Origin: Benzoatithermus sp963720725
GTDB taxonomy: Bacteria > Pseudomonadota > Alphaproteobacteria > Geminicoccales > Geminicoccaceae
Length of the DNA: 64,000 nt
Assembly (NCBI GenBank): GCA_963720725.1
Contig: CAVRGN010000013.1
Coordinates: 774,190-838,189, forward strand
Direction: 5' to 3'
Both the position numbers and the translations under genes were made by a program. The notes beneath the pieces are model-generated. The model saw only the letters and a list, made by a program, of their open reading frames with translations, had not been told where the DNA came from and made no database searches. Shown in pieces: positions 37,873-47,838 of the stretch. Numbering within the stretch: position 1 is the stretch's first letter; each line of letters begins with the position of its first letter.

Positions 37873-37912
37873 ACGCGGGCGTTTGCGCCCGGGGCGCCTC
37901 GGCGCCGCCGGC

Positions 37913-37987
37913 GGCGGAGTAGCTCAGTGGTAGAGCAGGGGAATCATAATCCCTTGGTCGGGGGTTCAAATCCCTCCTCCGCTACCA
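37913..37987 (+). tRNA. tRNA-Met (CAT anticodon)
   Basis: A 75-base cloverleaf with encoded CCA. The acceptor stem GGCGGAG/CTCCGCT pairs fully with a G-U at the first position, so it is not an initiator. D arm GCTC-GAGC, anticodon stem GGGGA/TCCCT around ATCATAA with CAT at 37945-37947, T arm GGGGG-TTCAAAT-CCCTC. Elongator Met is most likely; tRNA-Ile2 (CAT read as lysidine) is the alternative and cannot be excluded from the fold alone. Confidence 0.9.
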
Positions 37988-38088
37988 GACGCCTGCCGCA
38001 CCTCACCCCTTGGCTCCCGCCGTTCAGCGGCGGCCGTTGACAGGCGCGCCGGCCATCGGCAGCGTCTCGGGTTGGCTGGAGGAAAGCG

Positions 38089-40163
38089 TTGAAGCCCTGG
38101 GTGGTCGACGCGAAGGATATCGAGCCCGAGGATCTCGATCAGTTCCACGGGCAGCTGCTGCACCTCAACAACCAGATCGCCGATTTCCTCGACCCCTCCT
38201 CGACCGAGGAGATGCTGATCATCGCGCCGAAGGGCTTCGGCAAGACGCTGCTGCTCAAGGCCAAGCGCCAGTCGATGCGCCAGCGCTACGGCACCATGCT
38301 CCCCGAGCGTGCGCTTGGTCGACAAGCCCAGCGCCAATCCCGACCTGATGAGCCACCGTGAATATGGTGCCGTCCGCGAGACCGAGGCCTACTGGAAGGC
38401 ATTGTGGTCGATCGCGCTCACGCTCGCGGTCGAGAAGCATCTGGGCGTGTGTCCGCCGCTTTCCGGCCCGCTGGACAAGGTGGTCCGCAACGAGAACCTG
38501 CGCAGCGCCTGCGACCTGTTCACCAATCTCCTGGCCCTGCCGCGTGACGCCTATTTCGCCGCCTTCAAGGACTATGTGGCGCACCTGCTGCCGGTGTTCC
38601 GGCGCGTCCACAGCTCGATCGCGATGTATGTCGACAACATCGACGAGTATTTCGAGGATTTCCTAGCCGCGGATCCCGGCGACAGCGAGGAGCAGCGGGC
38701 GCTGTATCGCAGCTACTGGCACTTCGCGCAGGTCGGCATCGCCCTGGCGGCGCGCGACCTCCACGCGATCAACAACCACGTCAAGATCTTCGCCTCGATC
38801 CGCAAGGAGGTGTTCCAGCGCACCTTCCTCGGCAACCCCTTGGGCCTGCAGCTGGCCGGCTCGGCGCTCGACCTGAACTACGACAGCGAGGATCTGGTCG
38901 AGATCATCCGCAAGAACATCGACGCCGAGCGTAAGCGCAACCTGGTCGACCCCGCCGCCAAGGACCCCTGGACGCGCTTTCTCGGGCCAGAGGTGACCAG
39001 CCTCGTGCACCAGACGACGGGCGACGTCGAGGAAGTCGGCGACTTCTGGATCCGGCACACCTTCCGCCGTCCGCGCGACATCGCCTACATCGGTCGTGAC
39101 CTCGCCGCCATCGATCCGCGGCGGCGCACCCGCGAGAGCGTCCGCCAGCAGATCGCCCGCAGCGCCGCCGCGATCGCGCAGGGCTTCATCACCGAGATGG
39201 CGCCACACCTGCCGCAGTTCGACCGGGAGATCCTGTTCCGGCTGCTCCGCCGCAACGTCATCCCCAGGGGCGAGCTCGAGCTGCTGGAGCTCGAATATGA
39301 CGAGCTGTACGCCGGCAAGCACGGCGGCGGGCCGGTCCGCTGCCACGCCTTTGCCAGCATGTTCAAGATCGGGCTGCTCGGCTATGTCGGGATGCACCCC
39401 GAGACCGCCGAACTGGTCCAGTGCTTCCGCTATCCGGGGCAGGTCCCGCTCGACCGCAACGACGTGCTGCCCGACGCCGAGCACTTCCTGGTCCATCCCA
39501 GCCTCGACCTGCTGATCGGCGGCTACAACCCGGACTATTTCCGCCGCCTCGACAAGCTCAACGTGATCGGTGCGGACCGGCCGTGGCGGCCCGCGCGGCA
39601 GATCCAGTTCGTGCTCAAGGGCGATGTGCGCGGTGCGGGAGCGATTTTTCAGGACCCGGTCGCCGGAGTTCTCGTTTCCGGGATTCTTCGCCGAGACGGT
39701 GGCCGAGGCCGGGCGCGACCTCACGGTGGCCCGTGCCTCCGACGGCGACTCGGCGCTGCTGATCGATCCCAACCCGCGCCAGGTGGTGATGGCGGCGCTG
39801 GCGCTGCGCCAGCGCCTCTTGCGCTCGGACTATGGCTGCGAGATTCGCTTCGGGGGCGATGCCGGGTTCGTCGAGCTCGCAGGCGAGGGGCCGCGGGCGC
39901 AGGCCCGGGCGGGCTTGGCCCTGCTCGTGGCCGCCCGTCTCGAGCCCCATGCCGCACCGGGCGCGATCCTGGTCACCGGCCAGTTCGTCGAGGCTTGGCG
40001 CGACCTGTTGGGTGCGGCGCGCGTGCAGGCGCGACCGATCGAGCCCGGCGAGGTGCCACAGCTGCGCGAAAGCGACGGACGCTATGACCTGGCGAAGCCG
40101 GGCGGGGAGGCGCCGATGCTGCGCCGCGTCATCCTGCTCGACGGTCCGGGTTCGATCGGCTGA
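38089..40163 (+). pseudogene. P-loop NTPase with cyclase-like C-terminus, two apparent frameshifts
   Basis: I do not recognise this gene as a named family. A TTG at 38089 follows GGAGGAAAG. The first frame (38089 to about 38305) has IADFLDPSSTEEMLIIAPKGFGKTLLLKAK, a Walker A loop. The second frame (about 38309 to 39640) continues VDKPSANPDLMSHREYG and holds IAMYVDNIDEYFEDF, a Walker B-like strand, in a long helical body. The third frame (about 39645 to 40163) holds FPGFFAETV, ASDGDSALLIDPNPRQVVMAAL and ARAGLALLVAARLEPHAAPG, which recall class III nucleotide cyclase strands and the RLE/GxI end. Together about 690 residues. The NTPase part is clear; the cyclase likeness is my inference. One base change at each junction would restore a single protein. 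Confidence 0.6.
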
Positions 40164-40196
40164 GCGCCAAATCCAGCGAAGCCGCTCGGTCGGCGA

Positions 40197-40391
40197 TTAG
40201 TCCTCTTCGGACGGAGCCTTCTGGACGATGACCTGGCGGCCGCGATACATCCCGGTCTTCAGGTCGATGTGGTGCGGGCGGCGGAACTCGCCCGTATCCT
40301 TGTCTTCGACGATGGCCGGGGCGGTCAGAGCGTCGTGCGCGCGGCGCATGCCGCGGCGCGAGGGCGAGGTCTTGCGTTTTGGAACGGCCAT
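40197..40391 (-). CDS. rpmF: 50S ribosomal protein L32
   Basis: 64 residues, MAVPKRKTSPSRRGMRRAHDAL, the invariant bL32 N-terminus. The protein lacks the CxxC pair of Zn-binding L32, normal for this lineage. The usual neighbours plsX and fabH are not downstream; instead the strand is free up to the convergent NTPase gene. Confidence 0.95.
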   Translation of the reverse strand: MAVPKRKTSPSRRGMRRAHDALTAPAIVEDKDTGEFRRPHHIDLKTGMYRGRQVIVQKAPSEED

Positions 40392-40580
40392 CGTGGCAAT
40401 CCTTGGGGACGGGTCAGGCGCCGCTCGGCCGAAGATGCATCGCGTGACAAAACGCGAGGCGCAAGCGGGCCTCGTTGGAGCGCTCGACCTGATAGGGCAT
40501 CGCCCGCGCAGGGTCAACGCCCCCCGAGCGCCGTAGGTCTGATACGAGTGGGGCGAGAGCTGCGGAGCTCAGCGAGGCCC

Positions 40581-41474
40581 CTACTCCGCACCTCCTATCT
40601 CGGCCAGGAGCCAGCTGCGGAATGCCGCGACCTTCGGTCTCGTCGCGGCATCCGGAGGATGAACCAGCCAATAGCCCTTGTCGGTGCCGATCTCGGTGGC
40701 GAACGGGCGCACCAGCCGGCCTTGGGCCAATTCTGCGGCGACGAGTGCATCGTCGCCCAGCGCCACGCCTTGCCCGGCTTCCGCCGCTGCGAGCGCCAGA
40801 TGCGCGTCGTCGAACCGCGGCCCGCAGCTGGCGTCGACCTCCAGGGCGCCCGCCGCATGCAGCCATTGCCGCCAGAACGCGCCGTCGTCCTCGTGCAGAA
40901 GCGTGTGGCGACCGAGATCGCAAGGGTGCCGCAAGGGCGGCCCGGCGGTCAGGAGATGCGGGCTGCACACCGCAAAGCACCTGAGGTCGAGGAGCCGCTC
41001 CGCCTGCAGGCCGGGCCAGTCGCCACCACCGTAGCGGATCGCCAGATCCACGTCCTCGCGCGCGAAGTCGGCGAGGGCTCCGGTCGCCGAGAGGCGCAGG
41101 TCGATCCCGGGATGCGCTGCATGGAACCGCCCGAGCCGCAGCACCAACCAGCGCACGGCGAACGACGGCTCCACGCTCACGGTGAGAATGCCGCTGCCGT
41201 CACGCTGCCGGGCCAGACGCACCGCACGGCCGATGCGCGCGAAGGCATCGCCCAGCGCCATCTCCAGCTGCTGGCCCACCGCATTGACCTGCACGCCGCG
41301 GCCGACACGCCGCAGCAGCGGTACGCCCAGCTCGGCCTCCAGGGCTTTGATCTGGTGGCTGACCGCCGAATGGGTGACATGCAGCTCTTCGGCCGCGCGC
41401 GACAGACTGCCGTGCCGAGCGGCCGCCTCGAAGGCGCGCAGCGCATTGAGCGAGGGCAGGCGAATGCTCGCCAT
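40581..41474 (-). CDS. LysR-family transcriptional regulator, GcvA type
   Basis: 297 residues from the ATG at 41474. Winged HTH at the N-terminus (LPSLNALRAFEAAARHGSLSRAAEELHVTHSAVSHQIKALE) and a substrate-binding domain of the GcvA/AmpR subgroup (FHAAHPGIDLRLSATG, FAREDVDLAIRYGGGDWPGL). It is downstream, on the same strand, of the AEP catabolic genes and is a candidate local regulator, though it may instead have controlled the truncated divergent gene at 41587. Confidence 0.88.
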   Translation of the reverse strand: MASIRLPSLNALRAFEAAARHGSLSRAAEELHVTHSAVSHQIKALEAELGVPLLRRVGRGVQVNAVGQQLEMALGDAFARIGRAVRLARQRDGSGILTVSVEPSFAVRWLVLRLGRFHAAHPGIDLRLSATGALADFAREDVDLAIRYGGGDWPGLQAERLLDLRCFAVCSPHLLTAGPPLRHPCDLGRHTLLHEDDGAFWRQWLHAAGALEVDASCGPRFDDAHLALAAAEAGQGVALGDDALVAAELAQGRLVRPFATEIGTDKGYWLVHPPDAATRPKVAAFRSWLLAEIGGAE

Positions 41475-41586
41475 GTAAGTTTTTCTCACCAATGAGGCAA
41501 GAAACCATCGTTTGTGGCAGGTCGCGTGTCAATCCATCTCACGGGAGGGGCCGCGAGCCGCGGCCGACCGAACCGGAGCGACTTGC

Positions 41587-41655
41587 ATGCTGGACGCGCT
41601 GATCCATGCCTATGGCGAGCTGTTCGCGCTGCTCACCTTCAGCGGCCGGCCGATC
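41587..41655 (+). pseudogene. Possible truncated gene start, divergent from the LysR gene
   Basis: ATG at 41587, preceded by GGAGCG, opens MLDALIHAYGELFALLTFSG and then collides with the 3' end of the PLP-enzyme gene on the other strand; the downstream 20 residues are shadow sequence. It looks like the first 20-odd codons of a gene once divergent from the LysR regulator, lost when the AEP cluster arrived. Family unknown. Confidence 0.25.
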
Positions 41656-42982
41656 GCTCGGCCGCGACCGCATCGTCAAGGATATCCAGGGCGCGATCGA
41701 GATTTGCCCGGCCGACGGTGAGCGGGGGGCACAAGGTGACCACGTTGCCGCCCCCAAGCTTGAAGCTCAGGCCGTTGTCGAGGCATCGGTACATGATGCG
41801 CTCGGCCGCCGCCCCCGCCGCGCCATCGCCGCGCCGGCCGATCTCCACACCCAGATAGAGGCCGAGCCCGCGTACCTGGGTGATCGCAGCGTGGCGGTCG
41901 GCCATCTGCTCCAGCCGCGACAGCGCGTGGCGGCCGAGATCACGGGCCGCGGCGAGGAGCGCCTCCTCCTCGATGACTGCGAGGGTAGCCAGTGCGGCGG
42001 CGCAGCCGACCGGGCTCTTCTCGTGCGTGTAGTGCCCCAGCGCCCGGTCGGCCGCCACGTCCAGATCGGGCCGCGCGATCAGGGCCGCCATGGGCATGAT
42101 GCCGCCACCCAGACCCTTGCCGAGCACGAGCATGTCCGGCACGCAGCCCACCTGCTCGCACACGAACATGGTGCCGGTCCGGCCGAGACAGCTCGGGACC
42201 TCGTCGAACACCAAGAGCGAGCCGTGTCGGTCGCAGCTCGCCCTTACCCGAGGCCAGAAATCGTGCGGCGGCGGCTCCACCGTGGTCCAGCGCATCGGCT
42301 CGGCGACCACCGCCGCAACGTCGCCCTGCACCTCCAGGACATAGTCGATATAGTCCGCCAGCCGTTCATGGCTCCGGCCATCCTCGCCGAAGAAGCGGCT
42401 CGCGAGGCCCAGGGGCGGCACATGCTCGCTCCCCGGCAGGAGCGGCCCCGCATCCTTGCGGAACAGCGCCTCGCCGCCGACCGAGACGGCGTCGAGATTG
42501 GCGCCGTGGAACGCATCCCACATCGACACCGTCTTGTGCCGCCCGGTCGCGTAGCGGGCGAGCTTGAGCGCCATGCCGATCGCCGCCGAGCCGCTGGGTG
42601 CCAGCAGGACCTTGCCCAGACCCTCAGGCGCCAGCTCGACCAGCCGTCGGGCAAGGTCGATCGCGGCCTGGTTGGTGTAGCGGCGCGGACAGAAGGGCAG
42701 GGTGTCGAGCTGAGCCTTGATCGCGGCGACGACCTTGGGGTGGCCATAGCCCAACTGATGCACGCCGTTGCCGTGGAAATCGAGGATCTGCCGACCTTGG
42801 GCGTCGGTGAGACAGCTGCCGGCGGCCGCCACGGCGACGTTCAGGCAGGGGGTCGACAGGGACTGCCTGAGAAACCAGCGTTCGTCCTCGGCCAGGAGTG
42901 TTCGGGTCTCGGCATCGAGATGGCCGGCGGCCCAGCGCCGTCGCTCGGGCGAAAGGTTCCCGTCGCCCTCCGCTCCGTTCAA
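41639..42982 (-). CDS. Class III PLP enzyme of the AEP cluster, PbfA-like ammonia-lyase candidate
   Basis: 447 residues of the class III aminotransferase fold. Motifs: DFHGNGVHQLGYGHP, APSGSAAIGMALKLAR, DEVPSCLGRTG and the PLP lysine K289 in VLGKGLGGGIMPMAA. Its ATG overlaps the phnX stop by four bases, tying it to phosphonate breakdown. Family knowledge: a class III enzyme, PbfA, eliminates ammonia from (R)-1-hydroxy-2-aminoethylphosphonate to give phosphonoacetaldehyde, the PhnX substrate; context makes this the best guess. A true transaminase acting on AEP is the alternative. Confidence 0.75.
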   Translation of the reverse strand: MNGAEGDGNLSPERRRWAAGHLDAETRTLLAEDERWFLRQSLSTPCLNVAVAAAGSCLTDAQGRQILDFHGNGVHQLGYGHPKVVAAIKAQLDTLPFCPRRYTNQAAIDLARRLVELAPEGLGKVLLAPSGSAAIGMALKLARYATGRHKTVSMWDAFHGANLDAVSVGGEALFRKDAGPLLPGSEHVPPLGLASRFFGEDGRSHERLADYIDYVLEVQGDVAAVVAEPMRWTTVEPPPHDFWPRVRASCDRHGSLLVFDEVPSCLGRTGTMFVCEQVGCVPDMLVLGKGLGGGIMPMAALIARPDLDVAADRALGHYTHEKSPVGCAAALATLAVIEEEALLAAARDLGRHALSRLEQMADRHAAITQVRGLGLYLGVEIGRRGDGAAGAAAERIMYRCLDNGLSFKLGGGNVVTLCPPLTVGRANLDRALDILDDAVAAERSAGR

Positions 42983-43797
42983 GGCCGTTCGCCGCGGGCC
43001 AGCCGCTCCTCGATGGCCTGGGCCACCGGCAGGATGTCGGCGACGCCGTCGATCACGTAATGGGCTCCCGCTGCGTCAAGCCGCGCTGCCGCAGCCGCAC
43101 GACGGCTCGCCAGAGCGTCCGCCGGCAGGGCCCGGGTCTCGGCGAGCGACAGCCCGAACACGTTGCCGGTGACCGCCACTCCGACCGTCCAGCAGCCGCC
43201 GTTGCGGCCCTCTTCGATGCCCACCTCGGTGTCGTCGACCTTGATGCAGGCCCAGGCCGGCCAGACCTTCAGATCGAGAAAGGCGCGGTAGAGCATGAAA
43301 GGCGTGGGCCGGCCGTCCGGTGTGTCGCCCGTGCAGACGATGCAGTCGGGTACATAGCCCTGGGCCGCCGCCACGGGGATCACCTCGGCCATGATCTCGC
43401 GGGTGTAGCCCGTGCTCGACCCGATCTTGAGACCGCGCCCGCGCAAGAGGTCCACCGCCGCCGCCGCGCCAGGGATCACGTCAGCGTAGCGCGCCGCCAC
43501 CTCGACATTCATCGGCACGAACAGCTCGTAGACCGCGTCGATGTCGGCCTCACCCGGATCCCGGCCATGCGCGCGCCGCCAAGCCTCGGCGATGCGGGGC
43601 AGGGCCATCAGGGTGGCGATGTGCGGCCGCTTGGCCATGCCCATGGGACCGCGTGCCTCGTCGATGGTGAGTTCCACGCCGAACCGGGCGAACGCCTCGA
43701 CGAACACCCCCATCGGTGCCAGCGAGCCGTGGTCGACCATGGTCCCCGCCCAGTCGAGCACCACCGCCCGCAGATGCTGGAAGGGCTGATCCATCAC
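42979..43797 (-). CDS. phnX: Phosphonoacetaldehyde hydrolase (phosphonatase)
   Basis: HAD-superfamily enzyme that cleaves the C-P bond of phosphonoacetaldehyde to acetaldehyde and phosphate. 272 residues. Nucleophile D15 in VLDWAGTMVD, the Schiff-base lysine K56 in GMAKRPHI, SSTGYT (motif II) and KVDDTEVGIEEGRNGGCWTVGV (acidic motif). Four-base overlaps on both sides (with the PLP enzyme and the FAD oxidoreductase) show a compact operon. Confidence 0.93.
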   Translation of the reverse strand: MMDQPFQHLRAVVLDWAGTMVDHGSLAPMGVFVEAFARFGVELTIDEARGPMGMAKRPHIATLMALPRIAEAWRRAHGRDPGEADIDAVYELFVPMNVEVAARYADVIPGAAAAVDLLRGRGLKIGSSTGYTREIMAEVIPVAAAQGYVPDCIVCTGDTPDGRPTPFMLYRAFLDLKVWPAWACIKVDDTEVGIEEGRNGGCWTVGVAVTGNVFGLSLAETRALPADALASRRAAAAARLDAAGAHYVIDGVADILPVAQAIEERLARGERP

Positions 43798-44939
43798 GCA
43801 TGCTCCCCGGTCAGCTCGTCGAGCACCTCCTCGGCGATCGCGAATGAGGTGCTCGCACCCGTACCGCTGGTGATCGCGACCAGCCGGACCCCGTTTGCGG
43901 GACGATCGACCAGCATCAGGCGATCGGGTGCCGACGCGTAGGTGCCGAGCCAGCGCTCGCTCACCGCAGGTTCCGGCATCGCGACCACCTTGCGGAACTC
44001 GTCCAGGATCAGCTCGTCCACCGCGGCCGGAGCAAACGGGTCTGGCGTCGCGTCATAGTGGTGGGAATCGCCGACCACGAGCGAGCCGTCCGCGTTCTGC
44101 ACCGCGATGAGGTGGACGCCGTTGGCCAGGTGCTCGGCCTGCTCGACCTCGAGCCGGCACTTGAGGGCCGCGGCCTCGGGCAGCTCGGCATAGCCCAGAT
44201 AGCGCACAAGGCCGAGGTCGGACATCACGGCCGCGGTGAATCGGGGCAGGGCAGGGGTGGCTGCCAGCCGCAGCATGTGCAACTTGCAGCGGGTGAGCCC
44301 ATAAGCGGCGAAGCGGTCGGCGAACAGCCCCAGGAAATCGTCGCCGGGACACACCACGCATCGGGCCGCCGCGATACGGCCGCGCGTGGTCTCGATCGCC
44401 GGCAGCTCAACGCCCCGCGCGAGCGTACGGTAGAAGAAGGTGACGCCGTGGGCCTCGGCCAGCCACCTTGCCAGGGCCGGGATCGCCTGCCGCGACTCGA
44501 CCCTGAGCTCGTGGGGGCTCCACAACACCGCGCGCAGTTCGCCACCGGCGAGCATCGGGAACCGGGCCAGCCCATCGCGCGCGGACAGCAGCTCGCAGGC
44601 CTCGCCCATCTCGGTGGCACGGAACGCCTCGATCACGGCCACCGCCTCGGCCCGGCGGACCGCCACGGCCAAGCCGGCATGCTCGACCCGGACACCGGCG
44701 GCCGGCGCGATCTCGGCCCAGATTTCGCGCGAGCGCATGGCGCGGCGCCAGCACTCCCCCTGCTGCTGGCCGGTGACGGTGACGAAACCGAAATTCCGGA
44801 TCGAGGCGCCATTGGCCTGAAAGTCGCGCTCGATCACCGCCACCTTCAGCCCGCGTCTCGCGGCGGCCAGGGCGTGGGCCAAGCCGCAAATCCCCGCCCC
44901 GACCACCGCGAGGTCGAACCGGCCGAGCTCTTCCGTCAC
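43794..44939 (-). CDS. FAD-dependent oxidoreductase of the AEP cluster
   Basis: 381 residues of the DAO/glycine-oxidase fold, with the dinucleotide motif VVGAGICGLAHA and ERDFQANGASIRNFGF near the N-terminus and a C-terminal VAITSGTGASTSFAIAEE FAD loop. It matches the FAD oxidoreductases regularly found beside phnX (TIGR03364-type), which have been linked to oxidation of AEP or N-methyl-AEP towards phosphonoacetaldehyde. The GTG at 44939 overlaps the permease stop; ATGA-type overlap with phnX follows. The frame is open to 45194 upstream but that part lies in the permease gene. Confidence 0.85.
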   Translation of the reverse strand: MTEELGRFDLAVVGAGICGLAHALAAARRGLKVAVIERDFQANGASIRNFGFVTVTGQQQGECWRRAMRSREIWAEIAPAAGVRVEHAGLAVAVRRAEAVAVIEAFRATEMGEACELLSARDGLARFPMLAGGELRAVLWSPHELRVESRQAIPALARWLAEAHGVTFFYRTLARGVELPAIETTRGRIAAARCVVCPGDDFLGLFADRFAAYGLTRCKLHMLRLAATPALPRFTAAVMSDLGLVRYLGYAELPEAAALKCRLEVEQAEHLANGVHLIAVQNADGSLVVGDSHHYDATPDPFAPAAVDELILDEFRKVVAMPEPAVSERWLGTYASAPDRLMLVDRPANGVRLVAITSGTGASTSFAIAEEVLDELTGEHA

Positions 44940-46654
44940 CGCCTGCGCCAAGCCTGGGAGCGGGCGAGGTAACCTTGGGTGATCAGCATGTAGACCGTCC
45001 TGACCAGGGCCGAGGTGGCGAAGATCAGCATCGCCATGGCCGCGGCCGGAGCGACGTCGCCCGCGTCGTCCATGTTCAGCACCGCAATCGCCGCGAGCGT
45101 AGTGCTCGGAGCGTAGATGAACACGACGGCGGAGACCGTGGTCATGGCGTTGACGAACAGATACATCGCGATGTCCAGGACGGCGGGCAGGCATACCGGC
45201 AGGGTCACGCGGGTGAAGGTACGCCAGAACGGCACGCGCAGCGAGGCCGAGACGGTCTCGAATTCCTGGTCGATCTGCTTCAGCGCGGTGACCGCGGTCA
45301 GGTGCGACACCGAGTAGAAGTGGGAGATGGTGCAGACCACCAGGATCACCATCGTGCCATAGATGAAATTGAAGGGGTTGGCCGGGTTGTTGAAGAAGAA
45401 GATGTAGCCCAGGCCCAGCACCAGACCAGGCACCGCCAGGGGCAGCAGCGCCAGGAACTGGATGAAGGCGCGCGGCTGCTGGAAGCGCGGTGTCTTCTCG
45501 ACCAGGTAGGCGCCGGTGAAGATGATGGCAGTGCCGAACAGGGCGGTGAGTGCCGCCAGGGTCAGGGAGTTGTAGTAGCTCGCCCAGCCACCGCCATCCA
45601 TCAAATCGAAATTGTAGTTCTTGAGGCTCGGCGTCAGGTTGTAGGGCCAGAAGGTGGCGATCGAGGCGAAGAACGCGACGCCGAGCATGATCAGGATCGC
45701 GAACGCGATCGCGCTCCGCAGATCCCCAGCATCACCCGGTCGACGAACGCGTCCGGCTTGGGCGCGTAGGGTACTGCCCGCGAGGACAGCAAGGCCGACT
45801 GACGGCGCTGCATCACCCGGTCGATGGCGAACGCGATCACGGCCGGCAGCAGCAGGATCAAACCGACCACGGCGCCCATCTGGAAGTTCTGCTGGCCGAC
45901 CACCTGCTTGTAGATATCGGTCGCGAGCACGTTGAACTGGCCGCCGATCACCTTGGGCACGCCGAAGTCGGTGATCACCAGCGTGAACACGACGAAGACC
46001 GCGCTGATCAACCCGTAGCGCGCGCCGGGGATGGTGACGGTCCAGAAGGTCCGGCTCGGGCTCGCCCGCAGCGCCTCAGCCGCCTCGTACAGCCGGGCGT
46101 CGGAAATGGCGAGTGCGGTCGTGATGATGATCAGCGCATGCGGAAACGTCCAGAATACCTCGCCGATGACGATCCCGATCGGGCCGTAGATCGAGGCGCC
46201 GAACAGGAGTCCCTTGGCGAGACCCTGGTTGCCGAACAGGTAGACCAGGCTGATCGCCGGCAGGAGCGAAGGGGCCAGGATCGGGATCTGGGCGATGACG
46301 CGGAACAGCCCGCGCGCGGGCATGCAGGTCCGGGTCAGGCCATAGGCGTAGGCGAAGGCGAGCAGCACGCAGATGATCGTGCTCAGCACGGAGATCCAGA
46401 CCGAGTTGGCGATCGAGGCCGCGAGCGCCGGATTGGCGAAGTAGGCCTGGAAGTTGGCAGAGGCCGACGAAGCTGCCGTCCGCCGCCTGGAAGCTCTTGG
46501 AGAGCAGCGCCCAGAGCGGCAGGAGCACGGTGAGGACCAGCCAGAGGCCCAGGCCCAGCAGGGCGCCGCGCATGATCCAGTCGTCGCGGCCGAGTTGCTG
46601 CTTCAGCGGTGCGGCGGCCGTGCCCGCCAGCACCCCGAGGCGCGATGTCGCCAT
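44936..46654 (-). pseudogene. AEP ABC transporter permease, two-domain, two frameshifts
   Basis: A dual permease of the FbpB/PhnUV type (TIGR03262-like), about 570 residues when joined. The first frame starts at 46654 with MATSRLGVLAGTAAAPLKQQ and reads SFQAADGSFVGL until an extra T near 46458; the second frame resumes ANFQAYFANPALAASIANS and holds the first permease domain (LYEAAEALRASPSRTFWTVTIPG as EAA loop) to about 45720; the third continues LRSAIAFAILIMLGVAFFAS and the second domain (EFETVSASLRVPFWRTFTRVTLP) to 44936. A single-base gain and a single-base loss in a G run explain both breaks. Dead gene or sequencing indels. Confidence 0.8.
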
Positions 46655-46672
46655 GACCGGGCTCCTCGGGCC

Positions 46673-47787
46673 TCAGGCGGACGCGGGCGGCTGGGCGAAC
46701 ACCCGCAGCCGGTTCGGCGGCAGCGCCACCTCGATCCTGCCGCCCGACGCGATGCCCAGGTCGCGGACGTCGTTGATCGACAGGTCGGCCGAGAAGTTCA
46801 GGCTCGTGCCCACGGCATGGAGCGTGGTCGCGAAGTGGTTGCCGATGAATTCCATCACCCCGACCTGCACCTCGAGCCGGTTGCCCGGGTGCTCCGCCAG
46901 GTTGCGGACGACCACGTCCTCGGGCCGGAGGCAGACGGTCTCCGGCGTGCCTTGGCCGAGTTGCACCTCCTCGGTGAAATCGAGCGCCGCCCCCTTCACC
47001 TCGGCGCGGGCGCTGGTCACCCGCTTGCCGTCGAGGAAGTTCATCTTGCCCACGAAATCGGCCACGAACGCGGTTGCCGGCCGGCTGTAGATCTCGTCGG
47101 GCGTGCCGACCTGCTCAGATACGGCCCTTGTTCATCACCACGATCCGGTCGGACATGGTGAGCGCTTCCTCCTGGTCGTGGGTGACCATGATCGTGGTCA
47201 CCTCGAGCCGGTGCTGGAGGTCGCGGATCTCGCCGCGCAGCCTTGCCCGCACCCTGGCGTCCAGCGCGGAGAGCGGCTCGTCGAGCAGGAGGAGTCCCGG
47301 CGACAGTGCCAGGGCGCGGGCCAGTGCGATGCGCTGCTGCTGGCCGCCCGACAACTGCGCCGGATACTTGTCCGCCTGCTCGGGCAGGCCCACCAGCGTC
47401 AGGAGCTCGCGGACCCGCTGATCGACCTCGGCCCGAGGCTTGCCGCCCGAGACCAGCCCGTAGCCGACATTGTCCTTGATGGTCAGGTTCGGGAACAGGG
47501 CGTAGGACTGGAACACGATGCCGAAGTCGCGCTCGGCCACCGGCAGGGTGGAGATGTCGCGCCCGCCCTGCTGGATCGTGCCGGCGGTCTGCACGTCCAG
47601 CCCGGAGATCGCGCGCAGCAGCGTGGTCTTCGCACCCCGAGGGCCCCAGGAACGATACGAACTCGCCGGGCAGGATATCGAGGTCGACCTGGTCGAGTGC
47701 GGTGAAGGGGCCGAACTTCTTGGTGACGTTGCGAATCCGCAAGTACGGTTCGCTCGTCGGCGCGCTGTCCATTTTTGCGTCCCCCAC
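46673..47787 (-). pseudogene. phnT: AEP ABC transporter ATP-binding protein PhnT, two frameshifts
   Basis: About 370 residues when joined. Frame one from ATG 47787 (or 47772) gives YLRIRNVTKKFGPFTALDQVDL and breaks inside the Walker A loop (GPSGCEDHA in place of GPSGCGKTT, near 47635). Frame two restores SGLDVQTAGTIQQ, the signature LSGGQQQRIALARAL and Walker B LLLLDEPLSALD, then hits TGA at 47119 where one extra T splits RIEQVGTPDEIYS. Frame three encodes the TOBE-like C-terminus (FVGKMNFLDGKRV, VCLRPEDVVV). Loss of the P-loop frame means that no functional ATPase is made unless these are read errors. Confidence 0.82.
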
Positions 47788-47838
47788 CGGCCGGCGGCGA
47801 TTCCCGCCGGCCGAGTCCCCGTTCCTCGGCGCGCAGGC

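Noticed and set aside
37848..37912. GGGCG-TTTG-CGCCC hairpin between mnmA and the tRNA as a terminator
   Set aside because: It has only a 5-bp stem with no T-run and would lie between the tRNA promoter and the tRNA, so a terminator role makes little sense.
43794..45194. Longer start for the FAD oxidoreductase up to 45194
   Set aside because: The upstream 85 codons lie in the permease gene; GTG 44939 directly before the Rossmann strand fits.
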